Assembly: GCF_009189165.1 (NCBI RefSeq)
Contig: NZ_CP045118.1
Span: 3,100,001 to 3,164,000 of the forward strand
DNA from: Pseudomonas sp. SCB32
GTDB taxonomy: Bacteria; Pseudomonadota; Gammaproteobacteria; Pseudomonadales; Pseudomonadaceae
Reading direction: 5' to 3'
DNA length: 64,000 nt
Below, in pieces: positions 7,362-18,200 of the stretch. Positions within the stretch are counted from its first letter, which is position 1. Every line of letters starts with the position of its first letter. The translations under genes and the position numbers were made by a program. The notes below the pieces were generated by a model. That model did no database searches. It was not told where the DNA came from and saw only the letters and a program-made list of their open reading frames with translations.

Positions 7362-7919
7362 ATGGAATCTGAAAACGGCCTGGAGCCTGTATTCGAAGCA
7401 ACTGCGGAGCTCGCAGAACGATACCTGCTGGGATACTTGATGCTCGCCAACGACGCTTGGTGGGATGTCGCCAAGGAGCTTAACCCCGGAGACTTCGCGG
7501 GGTACGTCAATTGCAGGATCTATCTTGCCATGGAAGAGCTGATGAGCAACGGCTCCCCAATCGACGTCGTTACATTGACCGAATGCTTGGAAGGTGATGA
7601 GAGCTATCAGGAGGCGGGTGGTTTGCAGCTCATCGCAGAAATGGCGAAAAGTACTCCGGTTCGTCGTGGGCAGGTGCTTGGACTAACGCGCGTGCTTCGT
7701 GGGCTTGGGATGCTCCGATCAAACGTTGGGCCGAGACAGCAGCGCCGAGCTGTGTGCAGCCTGCTCTCGGCTAAGGCAAATGGCTGGCCCCACGGCAGGG
7801 CTTGGGTTGCGACTATTGATGACCTCGTCCGACACAATCAGGCCCTACCTGATGAGCTTCTTGGTCTGCGGGTCTGCTATGTGTACGGGGATGAGGCCGT
7901 CTCCTCGTTATCAGAATGA
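7362..7919 (+). CDS. DnaB N-terminal-domain-only protein
   Basis: 185 residues starting MESENGLEPV, with GGAAG six bases upstream. Residues about 15-100 match the N-terminal domain of replicative helicase DnaB: AERYLLGYLMLANDAWWDV, then NPGDF, IDVVTLTECLEGDE, EAGGLQLIAEMAKSTP. This domain makes the hexamer collar and contacts primase and loader. The RecA-type motor domain with its Walker motifs is absent: after residue 100 the sequence becomes basic and unlike DnaB. It is either a truncated mobile-element dnaB or a stand-alone collar domain that could poison or redirect host DnaB. A decayed gene with a random C-terminal reading is equally possible. Confidence 0.65.
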   Translation: MESENGLEPVFEATAELAERYLLGYLMLANDAWWDVAKELNPGDFAGYVNCRIYLAMEELMSNGSPIDVVTLTECLEGDESYQEAGGLQLIAEMAKSTPVRRGQVLGLTRVLRGLGMLRSNVGPRQQRRAVCSLLSAKANGWPHGRAWVATIDDLVRHNQALPDELLGLRVCYVYGDEAVSSLSE

Positions 7920-8220
7920 CTCCGATTGCATAATCAAGAGACATGGCCCTGTGCAAATGCGGCCGGAGCCTGTGACTGTTTGGTCTTTCGTGTGGGATGT
8001 AGTGAGCGGCTGATCGCCAAGTCTGCAGAAGTCCGCCGCCCCAAGATTCATCCCCCGCGTTCCGGCCTCTCCGCCTCTAGCCGAAAGAGATCCTGGGGCG
8101 CGCAGGTCAGTGAAATGAGGCCTGTCGTGGCAAAATCAAGAAGCCCTGCCGGGAGGCAGGTCTTCAAGACATCCGTTGCTGGGGATTTCGGCAGTCGAGC
8201 CGATCCTTCATCCGCTGGAG
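7920..8220. other. Gap between the DnaB-like gene and the lipoprotein gene
   Basis: About 300 bases without a gene I can support. An imperfect hairpin at 8142-8165 (CCTGCC / GGCAGG core) lies downstream of the minus-strand lipoprotein gene and may end its transcript. Confidence 0.4.
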
Positions 8221-8676
8221 TCAGCTCTGCGGTACTACGCGCGCATCACCGCCAGTGTCCTCGATGTAGACCGCCATGCCTTGGCCCAGACTTTGATTGA
8301 CCGGCTGGGTGACGGACACCAGGACACCGTTCTTCATGCGAACGATGATCTGCTGCGCTTCCTGGGGCTGGTCATACTTCTTCTTCTCCGCATAGTTGCC
8401 GGCTAGGGCGCCGCCCAGGACACCGGCCACCATGGCCACGTCGCGGCCGGTACCCTGGCCGATCAGGCTGCCCAGTGCCGCGCCGCCTACGCCGCCGAGC
8501 ACGGCGCCGATCCCGCTGTCGTGGTTGGTCTGCATCTGCGTCAGGGTGATCTGTTCGATGCGTCCGGTGCGAATTTCCATTTCACCCGGTCCGCCGTTGC
8601 CCGGTCCGACGTTTGCGCAAGCGGCCAGGGAAGCGGCGACGACAAGAGCGGCGATCCACGAAGTCATGGGTTTCAT
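8221..8676 (-). CDS. Outer-membrane lipoprotein, glycine-zipper type
   Basis: 151 residues from the ATG at 8676 (MKPMTSWIAA), chosen because GAGGA lies about 8 bases upstream. A signal peptide ends in the lipobox LAAC, so Cys22 would be lipidated. Residues about 55-95 are a glycine zipper (GIGAVLGGVGGAALGSLIGQG, quoted short: GAVLGGVGGAALG) typical of the SlyB/PcpY (17-kDa surface antigen) family that packs against the outer membrane. The C-terminal part is beta-rich and soluble, facing the periplasm. Such proteins stabilise the envelope. It is a chromosomal-looking gene inside the accessory region, GC-rich and with normal codon use, so the island may be a mosaic. Confidence 0.8.
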   Translation of the reverse strand: MKPMTSWIAALVVAASLAACANVGPGNGGPGEMEIRTGRIEQITLTQMQTNHDSGIGAVLGGVGGAALGSLIGQGTGRDVAMVAGVLGGALAGNYAEKKKYDQPQEAQQIIVRMKNGVLVSVTQPVNQSLGQGMAVYIEDTGGDARVVPQS

Positions 8677-8967
8677 CAATAAGTTCCTCACAAAGGGCTG
8701 TTGCACTGCCGATCATTTTTTGTGTGATGTTCGAGTGCGGTTTCCATGCCATCCGGAGACTCGGGCAGCGCCGATCCCGGATACCTGTTCCGTGCAAAAC
8801 GGAGCCGGCGCCTGGAGCGCAGCGATGCCGCGTTGGCGTGGCCAGTCCCCGGAATGACGCAGCGCTGAATTTGCCGCTGCTTTGCGGCGGGGCTCCGGGG
8901 CAAGTCCGGCGAATCAGCGTGATGAAGTTGCCGGGGCTCTAGTACGTGAGGCGGGAAGCAGGGTGCG

Positions 8968-9255
8968 CTAGGGGCTCATATCGGAGTCCACCACCCAGCT
9001 AGCCACAACCTCCTCGCCAAACTCAGCAACCCATGCTCGATAGGCTAGTTTTCTGTCCGAGCGCACTCGGATACAGGCTCCGGTAATCGGGTGGCGGAAC
9101 GTGCGCAGTGGGCGAGGAACCGGCCCGCAGAAGACTGGGCGGGATGACTCATGACCTATCAACTTGAGCAGTTGCAACCGGGTAATACCATATTCCCGCA
9201 TGAGGCTATGAATGGCGGACAACAAGGCGCGATCTGTTTCCGAGAGTCTAGACAT
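8968..9255 (-). CDS. Short MvaT/MvaU-like H-NS-type protein
   Basis: 95 residues. The C-terminal 45 (TFRHPITGACIRVRSDRKL, then YRAWVAEFGEEVVASWVV) align with the DNA-binding domain of Pseudomonas MvaT/MvaU (pattern Y-NP-TGE---TKGGNHKTLK-WK---G---VESW). MvaT silences AT-rich foreign DNA. The full-length protein has about 124 residues with an N-terminal coiled coil for dimerisation. Here that part is short (SETDRALLSAIHSLMREYG), and the positively charged linker and part of the GGN loop are changed. Short versions on mobile elements may modulate host MvaT. It is divergent from the 9516 gene. Confidence 0.72.
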   Translation of the reverse strand: MSRLSETDRALLSAIHSLMREYGITRLQLLKLIGHESSRPVFCGPVPRPLRTFRHPITGACIRVRSDRKLAYRAWVAEFGEEVVASWVVDSDMSP

Positions 9256-9515
9256 CTGCGGCTCTATCTAACATTCGCCAGCCACTGCAACGCCCGTGCG
9301 TTGGGCGTACTGCTGCTTGCGAGATTACTTGTTTGCAGGGCAATCGAACCGGCAGTCTCTCCAGGTGCGATTCGCGTGTCAGCATGGCTAAGCCAGAATC
9401 AGAAAGCGCCTCCCCAATCTTAGGAGTTTGCCTACTCCGCCTCGCAATACGCGCTTTGTACCTTTGCCCCTTCATTGGTTCTTGACGCCGACTAGGCTCT
9501 GGAGAGGTTTACGTT

Positions 9516-9866
9516 ATGACCCTGGTTGCCAAGGCCGACTCGGCCAGCGGCCGGCATAGACTGGCAACATCAAAGACAACTGGCCCTGCCACTATGTTGC
9601 TGGGCTCCAGTCCCGCAACTGAGTCGCAGCGCTCTGAACCAGCTAGCCCACGGATTGACCGTCTCTTGTTCCAGCAGGGCTACTGCGACACCCAAGACTT
9701 ATTGCGCGTTGGATTCGAAAGCCTGAAGAGCACTAGCCGGCAAGAGATATTCGCAGTACTGCGAAAGAGTGCGCAGGAGAGACCCTTGAGCTACGCCGCC
9801 GGTGTTGAAGCATTGCTGGTGAAGGTGGAAACACTCCTTACGCAAAGCCAGGAGGTGGCGCCTTGA
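9516..9866 (+). CDS. Hypothetical protein
   Basis: 116 residues starting MTLVAKADSA. A strong ribosome site (GGAGAGG) lies about 8 bases before the ATG and makes expression likely. The first 45 residues are Ser/Thr/Pro-rich and probably disordered. The rest (PRIDRLLFQQGYCDTQDLLRV, then SYAAGVEALLVKVETLL) is helical. It is divergent from the MvaT-like gene with about 260 bases between them. No known family was recognised. Confidence 0.6.
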   Translation: MTLVAKADSASGRHRLATSKTTGPATMLLGSSPATESQRSEPASPRIDRLLFQQGYCDTQDLLRVGFESLKSTSRQEIFAVLRKSAQERPLSYAAGVEALLVKVETLLTQSQEVAP

Positions 9867-10220
9867 TCACCCTTCTGCCAGATGCCAATCCACTACCTGC
9901 ACCTATTACTTCTGCCTAGTGAGCGCAATATCGATGCGCACGAATGGGGACTGCGTTGTTCTGGATTTTGGACAAGAAAATGAAGTGGTAATCCGGATTA
10001 TACAGGTGGCTGTCGGTAGAAATTCACCCACCCGGTATCTGGTATGAAACCTCCATCAGGTGCCGTGCCATGACCAACCTCTATTTTCGACACCGACGAT
10101 ACGTGTGAATCCATAAAAGCTGGGAAAAAGCATCCTAACGAGGAGGCTTTTTCCCAGCTTTAAGGTGTGGTGCAAGCTGCTTGGCAGATAAGGGCATGAC
10201 GCGGTTCTTGTTGGGCGATA
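9867..10220. other. Gap with a long hairpin
   Basis: About 350 bases without genes apart from the hairpin at 10116-10161, listed separately. Confidence 0.5.
10116..10161 (-). terminator. 46-base inverted repeat, likely terminator of the helicase operon
   Basis: Two perfect 16-base arms (AAAGCTGGGAAAAAGC 10116-10131; complement 10146-10161) enclose 14 bases that can extend the stem with CCT/AGG. It lies 60 bases past the stop of the UvrD-like gene. The T-run is inside the arm, so termination is plausible but it could also be a processing or recombination site. Confidence 0.6.
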
Positions 10221-12143
10221 TCAACGCGAGTTTCTGTGAGCCTTTATAATTTGTCGAACCCAGTCTTGATGAGTATCAGGAAAGTAAATCTGGCCCGAGC
10301 AGCGAGTCATCGCGGTGTAGAGCAAGGCCAGCTTCTTTGACATCGGCTGTTTTCCTCGCAGATCTGAGAAATAATAGAGATCCTCAGAGATCGCGACCCG
10401 TGGGAGTTCAAAGTTTTTAGCGGAGGCGACAGTGACAAGTAGATGTCGACTGGGAATGCCGCGACCTAGCTCATGCGGTTCTGCGCTGTTGTATAGCCCG
10501 GAAACCCCGAACTTCGTGCCGACCTTCTCCAGCCATTCCTCAACTCGTAGAAATGCGGGGTTCCATGTCATTCGTGCACGAAGATCGGCCCAACTGCGAT
10601 AGGCCGCCAGCTCTTGATGTTGTGGTACTCCAAAGCCGGTGTAGAGGCTTAGGCAATCGTTCATGAACGTGACTAGATTGGGTTCGTAGGCGATTGCAGC
10701 CCCCTTGTCTTGGTAGCGGTTGCGGATCAGCCAGTCGAATGCCCCCCATTCATCCGCAACGAGGATAGCGCAGGGATCAGGAGGAAACTGAGTCGCTGGA
10801 TACTCTTTAATGCTGGTCTCTTTATCGGTGTTTCCAACAAAGGGTTCGAACCGAGCGTCAGGGAAGGCATCAATCAGTTCGTTGAGGTAATTGCAGAGTT
10901 GTGGGCCGGCACGGAGGGAAAGGTTCATCTCCCGATGACGGATGCTGGCGGCATGGGAAACATGTCGGCCGTGAAGGTTCTGGAGCTGATCGCCCAGGGT
11001 GATGACCACTTGCGGTGAGCGGTCGAGGATTTCGATCAAAGGCCGAATCAGATCATGTCCTTCGTCGATGATCACGATCTGATACATCGGAGGAATATTC
11101 AGCCCCAGTAACGCTATTTGTTTCAGCCGGTGCCAAGTCATGACCGGAATGGCCAGGTCGACACGGTGCAAATCGATCATCGCTGTCCAAAGGTTCTGTG
11201 CAACAGCGGCCAGCAGCGTTTGCTGTGCTAACGGAACAACGGCTCGAACTTTTGCTGGCAGCTGCTCGACACCGATTTCTACATCGCTAGACAGGCAGAA
11301 GCGATTGATAGCCTGGCGCGCAACGTGGACTACCCACGGCGCGCTTAAATTACCAATAGCCGAAATATTTAGCCGCTCTGCGATGCTCTCTGCGTTGAAT
11401 TTCCTGTTGCTAGCCTGGCTGAGCTTGTCCGCTAGTTTGGGATTGCCTCGCGCGAGCATCTGGGTGATGAGATTCGCGAAAGTGCGTGGGTGGATTTTCT
11501 CTTCAGAAAACCGGTCCTTGACTGGCCAGAGCTTGCTTTCAACATCTGCCAAAAAAAGGCATTTATGCTCACGTAAGTGCTCTTGCTGAATCGCGAGGAT
11601 TTCATTGAGCAGGAAAGTTTTGCCAGACCCTGCGTATGCTTGGGTTTCGACTGAGTCGCCAGGGTTGGCCCGCAGAGTATCGATTAGACGTTGCTGCGGC
11701 GAACTCAGTCTTAGAATTTTCCCGCTCGGCTGATGGTGCGAGTGCTGCAAGGCGCGTGGGCGCTGGTTGTAGGTCCTAGCGAAATCAAAATTCCAACTGC
11801 CGTCAGCACGCAGGTACTGCCGCTGGGCAATGGCCTTCTGATCCATCAGGCCTATCCCTGAGGCGGGAGCAAACAACATGCCTTGAACAATGGCTGCTGC
11901 ACTATACGAATCAGCCAGTACCGAGCGAAGTAGGGGCGTCGGCTGGGTCAGTAGCCGGGCAAACATCCGTTCAAGCGCTAAGGGTGATTGTGGGCGCTTT
12001 GCCAGTTTCGGTAACTGGAGTAGGAACAGGAGCGACCCTAGCTCATAGTGGCAAGGCTGTGCTGAGTTGAAAGATGCGCCGTTGGAGAGGGCTCTCACAA
12101 GCCCTTCGCTTACGGGGAGATACCATGCAGATTGCGTCATCAT
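10221..12143 (-). CDS. UvrD/Rep-like superfamily 1 helicase
   Basis: 640 residues starting MMTQSAWYLP (second Met possible). Motor motifs in order: Walker A AYAGSGKTFLL at about residue 173, Walker B IIDEGHD at about 357, GDQLQNLHG (motif III) near 385, and the arginine-finger motif LLYTAMTRC at about 610. This is a superfamily 1A layout like UvrD or FBH1, which strip or unwind DNA 3'-5'. The first 150 residues have no clear motor motif and may be a recognition domain. It follows the giant nuclease-helicase gene after 83 bases on the same strand and is closed by a long hairpin, so the two are probably one operon. A defence accessory role is an inference. Confidence 0.75.
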   Translation of the reverse strand: MMTQSAWYLPVSEGLVRALSNGASFNSAQPCHYELGSLLFLLQLPKLAKRPQSPLALERMFARLLTQPTPLLRSVLADSYSAAAIVQGMLFAPASGIGLMDQKAIAQRQYLRADGSWNFDFARTYNQRPRALQHSHHQPSGKILRLSSPQQRLIDTLRANPGDSVETQAYAGSGKTFLLNEILAIQQEHLREHKCLFLADVESKLWPVKDRFSEEKIHPRTFANLITQMLARGNPKLADKLSQASNRKFNAESIAERLNISAIGNLSAPWVVHVARQAINRFCLSSDVEIGVEQLPAKVRAVVPLAQQTLLAAVAQNLWTAMIDLHRVDLAIPVMTWHRLKQIALLGLNIPPMYQIVIIDEGHDLIRPLIEILDRSPQVVITLGDQLQNLHGRHVSHAASIRHREMNLSLRAGPQLCNYLNELIDAFPDARFEPFVGNTDKETSIKEYPATQFPPDPCAILVADEWGAFDWLIRNRYQDKGAAIAYEPNLVTFMNDCLSLYTGFGVPQHQELAAYRSWADLRARMTWNPAFLRVEEWLEKVGTKFGVSGLYNSAEPHELGRGIPSRHLLVTVASAKNFELPRVAISEDLYYFSDLRGKQPMSKKLALLYTAMTRCSGQIYFPDTHQDWVRQIIKAHRNSR

Positions 12144-12226
12144 CGACCAAGTCCCATCCTTGAGATGCAGTTCTTCTTACAAGAATAGGCGTGCCCGGGC
12201 CAATACAGTCCAGGACAAGCCTTTGC

Positions 12227-15200
12227 TCAGGAAAAAAGCCTATCGATCACTCCTTGAAGTCTGGCTCGGGTTGGTGCAGATACTTTACTCAATCCGAGCT
12301 CTCGGGCCATGGAGTACAGCAAGTCATCGCCAACCAGGCTTTGGTCAGCAAGCGAGCGAGCGAGTGCAAGCAGTTCCAAGCTGCAGATTTCATCGACGGG
12401 TCGGATATTGTCGGTGTCTGCAGGTTGTCGATACGTAATAGCTTCGTGATTCGGCAAACGACGGGGCCAGTAGAACTGTCCAGGCTCGTCTGCAACCTTG
12501 CTGTGCTCGCGATCCGCAACGATCGCTACTCGATCACGAATTCTCGCCCCGGTTTTTTTCCATCCGTGAACACGTGCGATTCGGCGAGCAAGCGTTGTGT
12601 CGAGAATAGGACCTTCTTCTTCGATCACGTGCTTGATCATCATGTCTAGGACAATGTCGTAGCTAGTCTCGAAGAAGGCGTCTGGGTCTACGCCCTCCAC
12701 GGCACTCAACGGATCGCTCTCTCGGTAGTGGGCAAAGCCAATCGCGGGACGTCCTGTATCGGTCTGGGGGCGCGCATAGCGAACTATCGGCATTTCAGCT
12801 TCCACTGCCTTGGTGTCAGTCTCTAAGGAGTCATCAACCACGTTGAAATGAGATCGGTCGACTGGCAGCTCAATGACGTTGTTCTCAGCCGGAGCTTCAC
12901 TTTCAGCCGCAATGGCCGCCAACTGCTCCTGGATTTCCTGTGCCGCGCGTTGCTGGCGGCTATCAACCAATAAAGCTTCAAGGCGCTCGTGGATCTTCTG
13001 AGCGGTACCCTGGGCGTCGATCCACCAGTCTGTCGACCAGATGCGCAGAATTTCCCATCCCAGTCCTCTAAGAACCTGCTCGCGGAGCTTGTCGCGATCA
13101 CGAGCTGTCGCACTGCGGTGATAGGTCGCCCCATCGCATTCCACGCCAGCGAGATACCGCCCTGGAGCATCAGGATCTACAACTGCCAGGTCGATACGGA
13201 ATGAAGACACACCGACCTGGGTAACAACTTGCCATCCTTTCAGGCGCAGTGAGTTCGCAACGGCCTCTTCGAAGGGGCTGTCGTACCCGCCCAAGCTACC
13301 GGCATCTGCTCCTACTAGAGCGCGAGCGCCTTTATCCGCAAATTCGAGGAAGTGTTTCAGGTCGCGTACGCCGAGTGCTTGGGTGCGTGCCAGATCGATT
13401 TTCTCTGGTCGGAGTGTGCTGAAGACACGCAGCTCGTGGCGGGCGCGGGTAACGGCGACGTTGAGCCTGCGTTCACCGCCAGTACGATTGAGCGGGCCGA
13501 AGTTCATCGCGACGTTGCCAGCTGCATCCGGGCCGTAGGTGATCGAGAAATACATGATGTCTCGTTCGTCACCTTGCACACTTTCCAAGTTCTTTACGAA
13601 GACGGGCTCAAGCTCATTCTCCGAGAAGTAGCTTTCCAGAGCCGGATCTTTCCTGCGTTCAGTGTCGAGCAGATCCTCGATCAGCTTTTGTTGCTCACCG
13701 TTGAACGTCACAACACCAATAGTCAGCTTGCTCTCTTTGAACCCGGGGCTGCGCAACCGACCAATCAAGTCGTTGACCAAGGCTTTGGCCTCAGCGGGGT
13801 TGGTGCGAGCAGAGCCTTTCTCGTAAACGCCGTTCACGATGTGCAGACTGACCGCGCGATCATTGGTAACGGGAGAAGGGAAGGTCACCAGCTTGGACTC
13901 GTAGTACCTCTGGTTCGAGAACGCGATCAGGCTTTCGTGCCGGCTGCGGTAGTGCCAGTTCAAGTTCCGGATTGGCAGATTGGCGCTGATGCACTCATCC
14001 AAGATGCTTTCGAGGTCAGCTTCGACATCAACGTCATCCTGAGTGGACTCTGCGCGGTCGAAGAAAGAGGTCGGTGGAAGCTGTTTGGGGTCGCCGACCA
14101 TCACCACTTGCTTGCCGCGAGCAATCGCACCGATCGCATCCCACACAGGAATCTGCGAAGCCTCGTCGAAGATCACTACGTCGAAGACGCTCGAGTTCGC
14201 CGCCAAGTATTGGGCGATGGAGAGGGGGCTCATCAACAAGCACGGTGTCAGTTTGGTAAGCGCGTCGGGGATCTTCGACATCAGCTCGCGCAATGGTAGG
14301 TGGCGTGACTTCTTCGTTATCTCGTGTCGAAGCACACCCCATTCCGAGTTCTTGCTCACGGAGTCTTGCGTGGGTAGCTCAGCGCAAAGGCGCGCGCGCA
14401 ATAGGTCGCGCGTCAGCGCGGTGAAGCGGTCATCCAACGCCCGGAAATCGCGAATGCGCTGCTCGTGCTCGACGCTTACGAATGTGCGTATAACCGGTTC
14501 GTGATCAACGGCCGTATTCAGCCACCAGCGTGCGTAGTTCGTTTCGAAGGTCTTGCGTACGCTTCCTTGTGGAACATGGCCAGCCTTCAGGGCATCGACT
14601 AATGGAAGCAGGCCAAGCGCTGATGCTTCATCGCATGCTTTCTTCCAAGCACACCAAGCGTGCAGGCCGTTGCCGGCGAGAATCATGTGTTCACATTGGA
14701 GGCGCTGCTGGCTGAGTTCTTGCTCGCTAAATCCGGCAGCATCCTCAGCCAGGAAGCGCCCAGCGTCGACGAGTTTGTGCGCATGGACGATGTAGCGATC
14801 GAGCGATTCCAGCAGCTCACCACCCGCTTGAGCGAGCTGACCTTCGGGTTCCAGCAGGGCATTCGCGTCACCGAGGAGACGCGCCAGGGCGGCTTTGATG
14901 CGTTCCACCTGCTCGGGCGTCTGGGCGAGTGTTGAGATTGCGCCGGTCAAGTGGGAATAGAACTTGAGCACACGGGAGACTGCATCCGCTTTCGTGTTTA
15001 ATCCCAACCACAGACCTGAGGTCAGTTCACGAAGGTCAGCCAGGTCGCCGAGCTCTCGTTCGATTGCTTCACGCTGCCGGAGAATCTTCAGTTCGCCTTG
15101 AAGCCATTCACCGCAAGCGCCGCTACGGACCAGTTCATGCTCGTCCTCTAGACGACCTTCCTGTTGAATGGATCGCCTAGCTCGTTGGAATGCTACAGCA

Positions 15201-18200
15201 GCATTGAGAGTCTTGGCGTCCGTCTGCAGGCCAGCCCAAAGCGCCCCGGTGGCTTTAGCTAATAGCCCAAGCGCTGATATTTCCCTCTCGACAGTCCGAA
15301 TTTCTCGCATGCGCTCTAGTACATCCTTGGACGCGATGCCAGCCTCGCCTTGACTGATCGGATCAAATCCCTCGTCCGACCATTGGCGCCCTTCAGCAGA
15401 TGCAGCGAGAGCAGCCTGCAGGCGCATAGTTACAGCAAGGATCGCAGAGTTCGTTTGGGAGCCTTTCCAGACAGGGCTACCCGATTGCCCCGGATCTATT
15501 GCGTCCAAACGAGCGCGGAGTTCGCGAATAGCAATCCAGCGTTGAAGATCTTCCGCTATGGCCGTGAGGGAAGGGGACGTCTGCGTGCTCGCCAGCTGAG
15601 CACGAACTCTACGTTGGACGAACCAGGATTTCGGCCAGAATGACCTGCCGGCTAACTCCCACTCTTTTAATAACGCGTGGACATCCAAGACTTCGATTGT
15701 GTCGTTGTAAGCCGCGGATAGTGACTGCTTGATCCGATCGACTTCAGAGAGTGCTTCCAGTCCCTGGTTAAGCAGAATCATGCTTGCTACTGGCCAGGGT
15801 TGGGGAAGACCGGATCGGAGTTCAGCATGTCGGGCCAGCAGAGCTAACCCGCGTTGGCAGTCCTCCAATGTGCTAGATGTCCAGAATGTAGGAAGCGTTT
15901 GATTGAGCGCGCTATGTTGCTCGAGAAGCTTCACACCTGCTTCTAGGCGTTGTCCCATGATTCGTGCATCAGGGCGTAGCACGAAGCTCCAGTTCTGCCC
16001 TGCGGCAGCGGGAAGGATCTTCGCTAAAGCCCCTAGCCCTTTGAGTGTCCTACTGTTAACGGGCAGCGCAGGTAGGCCAGACATCTGAGTGTAGCGCTCG
16101 CTAGCTTTGTGCACCGCATGTATAGCCGGGATGAGCTCACGTGCTGCTTCGATGACCTGGTGTTGCCAGGTTGGAGACCAGTCATTATTCCCAATGAGAT
16201 GCAGTGGGTGCTGGTTCAGGGTATTGAAACCAACGGCATGCGCATTGACCTCTAGGCGGTCAGCAATTTCGCGCATTGCGAGCATATCGGAGGACTGGTG
16301 CTGTGAATGAGACCCCCACGCCAGGTTTACGGGGGCTAGATCGACGTTAGAACTGACAATTCCGATAGCGTTGTAGATGGTGTACCCGTTGGGGTAGCAC
16401 TCATGCAGGCGCTCGACATACAGGTTCAGCACATCACGATGCCCCTGGAGGCGCTGGGCTTCCATTTGCCACGTCGTAGCATCAGCGGTACCACGAGCCT
16501 CCCAAGCCGAGTGCAGTTGAGAGAGGACTTCAGTCTTCTTCGACTTGTTCGAATGAACCTCGAGGCAAAACTCACCAAGCCCAACTTCGCGGAGCCGGCG
16601 ATACACCACATCCAGGGCGGCGATCTTTTCCGATACAAAGAGCACTCGTTTCTGCTGTGCAATGAACTGGGCGATCATGTTCACGATCGTCTGGCTCTTG
16701 CCGGTACCAGGCGGCCCAATGAGCACGAAATCACGCCCCTGAGCGGCCGACAGTACTGCCGAGAGTTGTGAAGAGTCCGAAGGGAGAGGGCAGAAGACCT
16801 GCTGTGGGCTGTACTGTGAATCTAGCTTCCGCTCCTCAGGTAATGCTCCGCCACAGCCCCCGTTGAATGCTTCGCGGGGCGTATCAAGCAGATGCCTGAC
16901 CACTGGGCTCTGGCGGAGAGCTTCAGAGCGCTCAGAGAGGTCTTTCCACATCAAGTACTTTGCGAACGAGAACATCGACAGTACGACGTCCTCACTGACT
17001 TCCCAGCCTTTGATGTCCTTGACAGCCTGAGCGACCGTTCTCCAGATCAGTGCGACATCCAACCCTGAGTCATCTTTCGGAAGCTCGCCTTCCCCGATCC
17101 CCAGATTCAGCTCAAAATCTTGGCGAAGCATTTCTTGCAGGGTTGGGTTGAAGCGGGGCTCGTCGTCGTGAATGACCAGGGTGAAGCCTGTCCTGGCGCT
17201 CTTTCGCTCCAACGTGACCGGCACAAGGATCAGAGGGGCACGGTAGCGCTGGTTTTCCCTGTCTTCACGCGTCCAGGTCAGGAAGCCCAGTGCCAGGAAC
17301 AGCGTGTTAGAACCACCCTCTTGTAGATTCGTCCGGGCGCCGCGATAAAGCTCGGTCAGTCTGATGTCGAGTTCTGCATCCGGTAGCCCAACGAACACCT
17401 CATTGCGCTTCAGTGCATCCAGGGCGTGCTGACGTCGGAGGTTTTCGCGCTCGCGTTCTTCATGCAAAATCTGATCGCGTGGATCAGCACCATCCATGAG
17501 ATCTGGGCGTGTCTGCAATTTCAGGTGTTGACCGCTAGCAAGGATGTCTTCAAGTGCGGCAGCATCAGGAGCCTCCAGCCGGAGGGCCTTTTTTCCTGCT
17601 TTGAAGTTCAGCAGGTTGTTACGCAGAGACAGGTCGAGCAGTTTTCTTTGCCAGCGAGCCAGGCGGTCTTTCGGATCCAGCGAAGCAATATCGACCTCTA
17701 CCGGGGCTTCATCAGGAAGCTCCGGCGGCAGGTCGATAAGGAGATCCTGACTATCTTGGCTTAGTTCCTGGCCCGCGCCGCTCGGGGCTGGAGCAGCTTC
17801 CGCACTTGCCAGGGGCTTGACCCTCTGCAGACGGGCGCGACGGATGTCCAGCGCAAGCTCGAAATCGTGCTCCTGCCCCTCAGCAAGATGCTGAGCACCG
17901 CGCTCAATGGCGTAGGAGAGCGAGGGAATGTTTGGCTGAGTGATCAGCGTGGTCTCGAACAGCTTCAGCTCGTTAAGCTTTATCCGTTTGCGCAGAGCGG
18001 TTATGTCGTCGATAGCGCTGTTAGAGAACTCTTCTGCTTTGAGCCAGAAACCCGAGAACGCATGGCCCCGAGTGAAAATCAACAAGGGGTTCAAACCGGC
18101 CTGCTCCAAGGCCGCACAGAACAGCAGCGACAGATCAAAACAGGTTGCTAGGCCACTCTCCAGAATATGGCTTGGGCTACGGACTTTCTGGCCGAACTGC

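Noticed and set aside
7001..7510. 169-residue minus frame antisense to the DnaB-like gene
   Set aside because: Composition is that of an antisense shadow; the plus frame has a clear domain and start.
13352..14299. 315-residue plus frame opposite the giant helicase
   Set aside because: Antisense shadow of a well-supported 2,221-residue gene.
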